In this document: one piece after another, positions 60,631 to 64,000 of the stretch
Position numbering within the stretch: position 1 is the stretch's first letter
Layout of the letters: each line of letters opens with the position of its first letter
NCBI GenBank assembly: GCA_046295175.1
Contig: JBKBNY010000004.1
Span: 1 to 64,000, forward strand
Direction: 5' to 3'
Length of the DNA: 64,000 bases
Source: JALOLV01 sp046295175
GTDB lineage: Bacteria; Bacteroidota; Bacteroidia; Cytophagales; Spirosomataceae
Position numbers and translations under genes: made by a program
Notes under the pieces: model-generated
Told to the model about the DNA's origin: nothing
What the model saw: only the letters and a program-made list of their open reading frames with translations
The model's database searches: none

Positions 60631-61743
60631 ATGTTAAGAATTCTAAAAAAAATGCTTATTTATTTATTAGTAACAATAGTAGTTTTGGTAGTTGCCACTC
60701 TCCTATTTATGCAATTACCTCAATTTGGTAAAACTCCTACCGGAAAAAGACTTGAAAGAATTTTAAAATCTCCAAATTATCGAGAAGGTAAATTTCAAAA
60801 TCAACATTTTACTCCAGATTTAGCCGAGGGTACGACCTACATTGACATCTTGAAGGCCTATCTACAAACTGTTCCCGAAAAAGAACCAACCCAAAAACTT
60901 CCTTCAGTAAAAACAGATTTAAAAAATATCAAATCAGATAAACCTGTAATTGTTTGGTTTGGGCATTCTTCATATTTACTGCAAATTGATGGGAAAAAGA
61001 TTTTAGTTGACCCAGTTTTTAGTGGAAATGCTTCGCCTGTTTCGTTTTTTGGAAAAAATTATGACGGAACTAATGAATATAATGTAGATGATTTTCCCGA
61101 ATTGGATTTATTAATAATTACACATGACCATTACGACCATCTCGATTACGAAACAGTCAAAAAGTTAGAAACAAAAGTTAAAAAAGTAATTACCTCACTC
61201 GGGACTGGTGAACATTTAGAATATTGGGGCTATAACCCTAATAAAATCGTAGAATTAGATTGGTGGGAAAGTACAAAACTCGATGATTCTACTTCGATTA
61301 CCTCAACACCTGCGAGGCATTTCTCGGGTAGAGGATTCAAACGTAATCAATCATTTTGGTCATCTTTCGTTTTTAAAACACCCAATTACCAAATTTATCT
61401 TGGCGGAGACTCTGGATATGACTCACATTTTAAAGAAATAAACGCACGATTTGGAGAATTCGATTTAGCAATTCTTGAATGTGGTCAATATAACGACATG
61501 TGGAAATACATCCATTTCAAACCCGAAGAAGTAGTACAAGCAGCCAAAGATTTAAACACAAAACTCTTATTACCAGTACATTGGAGTAAATTTACATTGG
61601 GGCTTCACCCATGGAAAGAACCAATTGAAAGAGTTACAAAAGAAGCCGAAATTCAGAAAATGCCAATAACCACGCCGATGATTGGTGAAAAGATGATTCT
61701 TGGCGAAAATCAACCAACAAAAAGATGGTGGGAAGGTTTTTAA
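60631..61743 (+). CDS. Metallo-beta-lactamase fold hydrolase (NAPE-PLD/UlaG-like)
   Basis: A 370-residue protein with an N-terminal membrane anchor (about 5-26) and an MBL domain. The metal-binding motif HxHxDH is H165, H167, D169 and H170 (THDHYDHLD); further ligands are in PARHFSGRG, LGGDSGYD and LLLPVHW. WFGHSSYLL and the long RHFSGRG loop are typical of the NAPE-PLD/UlaG branch. It may act on a phospholipid-like substrate at the membrane. Its stop is followed by a terminator shared with the convergent esterase gene. Confidence 0.88.
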   Translation: MLRILKKMLIYLLVTIVVLVVATLLFMQLPQFGKTPTGKRLERILKSPNYREGKFQNQHFTPDLAEGTTYIDILKAYLQTVPEKEPTQKLPSVKTDLKNIKSDKPVIVWFGHSSYLLQIDGKKILVDPVFSGNASPVSFFGKNYDGTNEYNVDDFPELDLLIITHDHYDHLDYETVKKLETKVKKVITSLGTGEHLEYWGYNPNKIVELDWWESTKLDDSTSITSTPARHFSGRGFKRNQSFWSSFVFKTPNYQIYLGGDSGYDSHFKEINARFGEFDLAILECGQYNDMWKYIHFKPEEVVQAAKDLNTKLLLPVHWSKFTLGLHPWKEPIERVTKEAEIQKMPITTPMIGEKMILGENQPTKRWWEGF

Positions 61744-61776
61744 CCAAAGGCAAAGTCTATGACCTTGCCTTTGGTT
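61742..61776. terminator. Bidirectional terminator
   Basis: Perfect 12-bp stem AACCAAAGGCAA / TTGCCTTTGGTT with an 11-nt loop between convergent genes. It overlaps the stop codon of the MBL gene. Confidence 0.75.
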
Positions 61777-61784
61777 TTGAGGTT

Positions 61785-63488
61785 TTAGTACCTCCAACTC
61801 GTCAAATCTGCACCTTTAGGAGCTGAAAGTTCGATGCGTTTCAACCATTTAGGAATATACATTGTATTGTATCTCAATCTTGAAATATAATTCGGATTGT
61901 TATGGTCGCCGTTCCAGCAGTGCTCGGCACGGTCGCCATAATCTACTTCTCCGTAATAATGTGGTTTTTCGGTCTTTTTCAGAAAATCCTCCATCAAATA
62001 AACTGCATTATTGAGATAAAAATTATCCATATCGCCGCAATAAATATGGATTTTACCTTGCAGTTTAGTGCCTAATTTTGTCCAATCTCGCTTCAAAATA
62101 TGGAGTAAATCATAATTTTCACGCCAATATTCAGCAACTTTAGGGTCTATTTCTCCAGTTAGTTTGTTGAATATTGGTTTCGGATAACCATCTTCGCCCA
62201 TTGGGCTATAAACTGCTTCCCAAATATCAAATTGGTCACCACTTCTTGATTTATTGCCCATAGCCAATTCACGGTGATTCATATCTTCAACAGTACAGGC
62301 AATTTGCCCAAGATAATTTCTTTTCCCAGGCTTTTTGGTTTTCTTAAAACTTCCTTCATTGTAGTAAGCATTTTTGTCTTTGTAAATATTTACAGAAGTG
62401 TAAGCATCGAATGCAATTGGGTCTGGGCAAGCTGCAAAACATCCATTAAATTCATCGGGATAAAAAACTTGAGCTGCTAAAGCCTCCCAACCTCCAGTTG
62501 AGCCTCCGTACATGAACCTTGCCCATCCTTGTCCGATTCCTCTAAATCGTTTTTCAATCTCAGGAATTAGCTCATAAGTAATTGCATCGCCGTAAGGCCC
62601 CATATTTGCCGAATTTACGGCGTAAGAATCATCATAATAAGGGGTTGCATGTTGGATTTCGATTACCAAAAATCTCGGGAAATTCGGAGAAGTCCATTGC
62701 TTGTAGAAATTATAAGCTTCTTGGGCTACTAATTTTTTGTATCCATAAATCCCAAACCTTTCGATATAATCGGTTGTATCCATGTTTGCTGGTGGAGGAG
62801 TCTCGCTAAAACCATCAAAATCAGCAGGAAAATGACCATGATTTACACAAAGTGGGTAACGAGCTTCGGGATGTTCGTCAAAACCGTAGGGTAACAAAAC
62901 ATGAGCACCGAGATACATCGGACGCCCCCAAAACTCAGTAAGAAGTTTACTCTGAATCTTTATGTGCTTGATGTACTTTGTATCTTTTGGTTCGGGAATT
63001 GCTGGCATTTCAACATCGAGGGTAACTTTAAAAACTGCATTCTTTTTCAAAGTAATTTTGATTGGTTTTGTCATCAAATTACCTGGTGCAATTCTCCAAT
63101 TTTGCCCCTCGCCTCTATCCATCGGTAATTTAACGGGTGGACCAACTTTGCGATTGAATGTCTCGTATTTATGCAAAACAACTTGCAAATAGTATTCGCC
63201 CTCAGGAAACTCATTGAGGCTTTTGATTGGATAACCAAATGAATTAGTGGCATTGACTTCAAAAACTTGTCCGTTTTTCCAATTTTCTACATCTGCACCA
63301 AAAAGCTGTTGTGTATCGACTTCATCTTTAATCTGAAATCGGGGTTCGGCTTTGGCATCATTTGAAAGCAATACCATCAAACGCCCATCGAGTAAGCCTT
63401 TGTGGAGATTTGGAGAAACAGAAATCTGGAATTTTACTTGCGAAAATGCAGAAAATGAAAAAAATAAAAGAATCAAGAGTTTTTTCAT
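61785..63488 (-). CDS. Secreted alpha/beta-hydrolase esterase
   Basis: A 567-residue protein with a signal peptide (about 1-17, FSAFSQ). The N-terminal 180 residues are beta-rich. The esterase domain follows, with nucleophile S330 in GGSTGGW, an Asp in YCGDMDNFYL and a His in DRAEHCWNGDH. This order fits the esterase D/feruloyl-esterase-like group. The substrate is unknown. It is monocistronic, with no carbohydrate-uptake genes next to it. Confidence 0.82.
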   Translation of the reverse strand: MKKLLILLFFSFSAFSQVKFQISVSPNLHKGLLDGRLMVLLSNDAKAEPRFQIKDEVDTQQLFGADVENWKNGQVFEVNATNSFGYPIKSLNEFPEGEYYLQVVLHKYETFNRKVGPPVKLPMDRGEGQNWRIAPGNLMTKPIKITLKKNAVFKVTLDVEMPAIPEPKDTKYIKHIKIQSKLLTEFWGRPMYLGAHVLLPYGFDEHPEARYPLCVNHGHFPADFDGFSETPPPANMDTTDYIERFGIYGYKKLVAQEAYNFYKQWTSPNFPRFLVIEIQHATPYYDDSYAVNSANMGPYGDAITYELIPEIEKRFRGIGQGWARFMYGGSTGGWEALAAQVFYPDEFNGCFAACPDPIAFDAYTSVNIYKDKNAYYNEGSFKKTKKPGKRNYLGQIACTVEDMNHRELAMGNKSRSGDQFDIWEAVYSPMGEDGYPKPIFNKLTGEIDPKVAEYWRENYDLLHILKRDWTKLGTKLQGKIHIYCGDMDNFYLNNAVYLMEDFLKKTEKPHYYGEVDYGDRAEHCWNGDHNNPNYISRLRYNTMYIPKWLKRIELSAPKGADLTSWRY

Positions 63489-63522
63489 AGTTTGTCGTTT
63501 AGTTTTAACAAATCTACAAAAA

Positions 63523-63546
63523 AAGCCTTCATAAAAATGAAGGCTT
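63523..63546 (-). terminator. Intrinsic terminator of the L,D-transpeptidase gene
   Basis: Perfect 10-bp stem AAGCCTTCAT / ATGAAGGCTT with an AAAA loop; the minus strand continues with a T-run. Confidence 0.85.
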
Positions 63547-63575
63547 CGTTACAATTAAGTTATATTTTGTTTTAA

Positions 63576-64000
63576 TTATTCAATAATGTATTTGCCATCT
63601 GATGCAACTCGAACTTTGGGCAATGCCTTTGTTTTTTCGAAGGCATCATACCCAGGCTTGAGCCACGACCAAAACTCAGCATTTTCTCCCGTTAACTCAC
63701 TCATATCATCCATTTTCATTGGAAAAATATGTACTGGAATATTCTGGCCGTTCGATTTTGCCTTTGCCGCAATCAAATACAATTCTTCAATCATATCATC
63801 TCCAATCGGGATACAACCGATAGTTATGCAGCTTCCGTGAATGAAAATATTGTCTCCGGGATTGAGTTTATCAGCAAATACTAAATCGGATTCATTAGGA
63901 TAATTGATTCTGAAAGACAAATGGTATTGACTCTGAGGATTAAAGAAATTTACGGTATAAAATCCTTCTGGAATCTGTCTGTCGCCCGAACGCCTTTTTG
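63576..64000 (-). CDS. YafK-like L,D-transpeptidase (YkuD domain), N-terminus outside the window
   Basis: The frame is open from the stop at 63576 to the right edge, about 140 codons, with the N-terminus missing. The YkuD catalytic domain is visible: GDRQIPEGFYTVN, then FRINYPN, and the active-site HGSCITIGCIPI with the His, Ser and catalytic Cys of YafK-type members. It would form or edit 3-3 cross-links or lipoprotein attachments in peptidoglycan in the periplasm. Any apparent start inside this stretch is internal. Confidence 0.87.
   Translation of the reverse strand, partial: KRRSGDRQIPEGFYTVNFFNPQSQYHLSFRINYPNESDLVFADKLNPGDNIFIHGSCITIGCIPIGDDMIEELYLIAAKAKSNGQNIPVHIFPMKMDDMSELTGENAEFWSWLKPGYDAFEKTKALPKVRVASDGKYIIE

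Overview
The window is about 64 kb of low-GC chromosome from a member of the Bacteroidota, most likely the order Cytophagales (genus not determined). The evidence is gliding protein GldC, a type IX secretion C-terminal domain, the long Bacteroidota-type IspG, a 3-coathanger-stack domain, glutamine synthetase III, LytTR/LytS-type two-component genes, and repeated TAnnTTTG -7 promoter boxes with little Shine-Dalgarno signal. Most of it is ordinary housekeeping sequence. I see no tRNA, rRNA, CRISPR array or prophage. The only mobile DNA is a transposase tail at the left edge (1-195).

Layout. 1-336: transposase remnant and degenerate repeats. 337-4623: queE, divergent from a five-gene run of ispG, a small membrane protein, an MmcQ/YjbR protein, a TPR protein and a gamma-glutamylcyclotransferase-like protein. 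4676-7057 (minus): secreted thioredoxin-fold protein, gldC and a DUF4197 lipoprotein. 7220-12494 (plus): cinA, a 2-oxoacid dehydrogenase E2, and an MBOAT acyltransferase with an SGNH-like partner. 12556-16141 (minus): fatty acid desaturase, DUF4159 protein, rsmE and a VWA protein. 16178-22183 (minus): a CzcCBA-type divalent metal efflux operon that separates the VWA gene from the MoxR ATPase at 22253-23086. 23154-25726: an acidic unknown protein and a T9SS-sorted SGNH esterase.

25804-38597 carries nitrogen genes: glutamine synthetase III, a eukaryote-like glutamine synthetase II, an Amt transporter and a beta-barrel porin. Between them lie an LtaS-like phosphotransferase, a rhodanese, a membrane protein, mtaB and a heparinase-like secreted protein. 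38930-47470: ferredoxin divergent from an acyl-CoA reductase, rpmI-rplT without infC, a nuclease A inhibitor-like gene, a glycine-rich DUF937-like gene, a large secreted multidomain esterase and dnaK. 47636-51582: a membrane-anchored patatin/cPLA2-like lipase and a LytTR/LytS two-component pair.

51722-59878 is a compact starch/maltose locus: two secreted GH13 amylases, an MFS sugar transporter, beta-phosphoglucomutase and a GH65 maltose phosphorylase. The likely flow is starch to maltose outside the cytoplasm, import by MFS, phosphorolysis to glucose plus beta-glucose-1-phosphate, then glucose-6-phosphate. No SusC/SusD pair is in the window. 59995-64000: a Uma2-family nuclease-like protein, a NAPE-PLD-like metallo-hydrolase, a secreted esterase and a YafK-like L,D-transpeptidase cut by the right edge.

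I found no convincing wholly new multi-gene system. The best leads are regulatory and architectural: near-perfect palindromes upstream of the desaturase, between glnN and the LtaS-like gene, and upstream of the rhodanese; a shared ACTTTAACCT element 2-3 nt before the start codons of three starch genes; the efflux cassette splitting a MoxR-VWA locus; and an orphan NuiA-like inhibitor.
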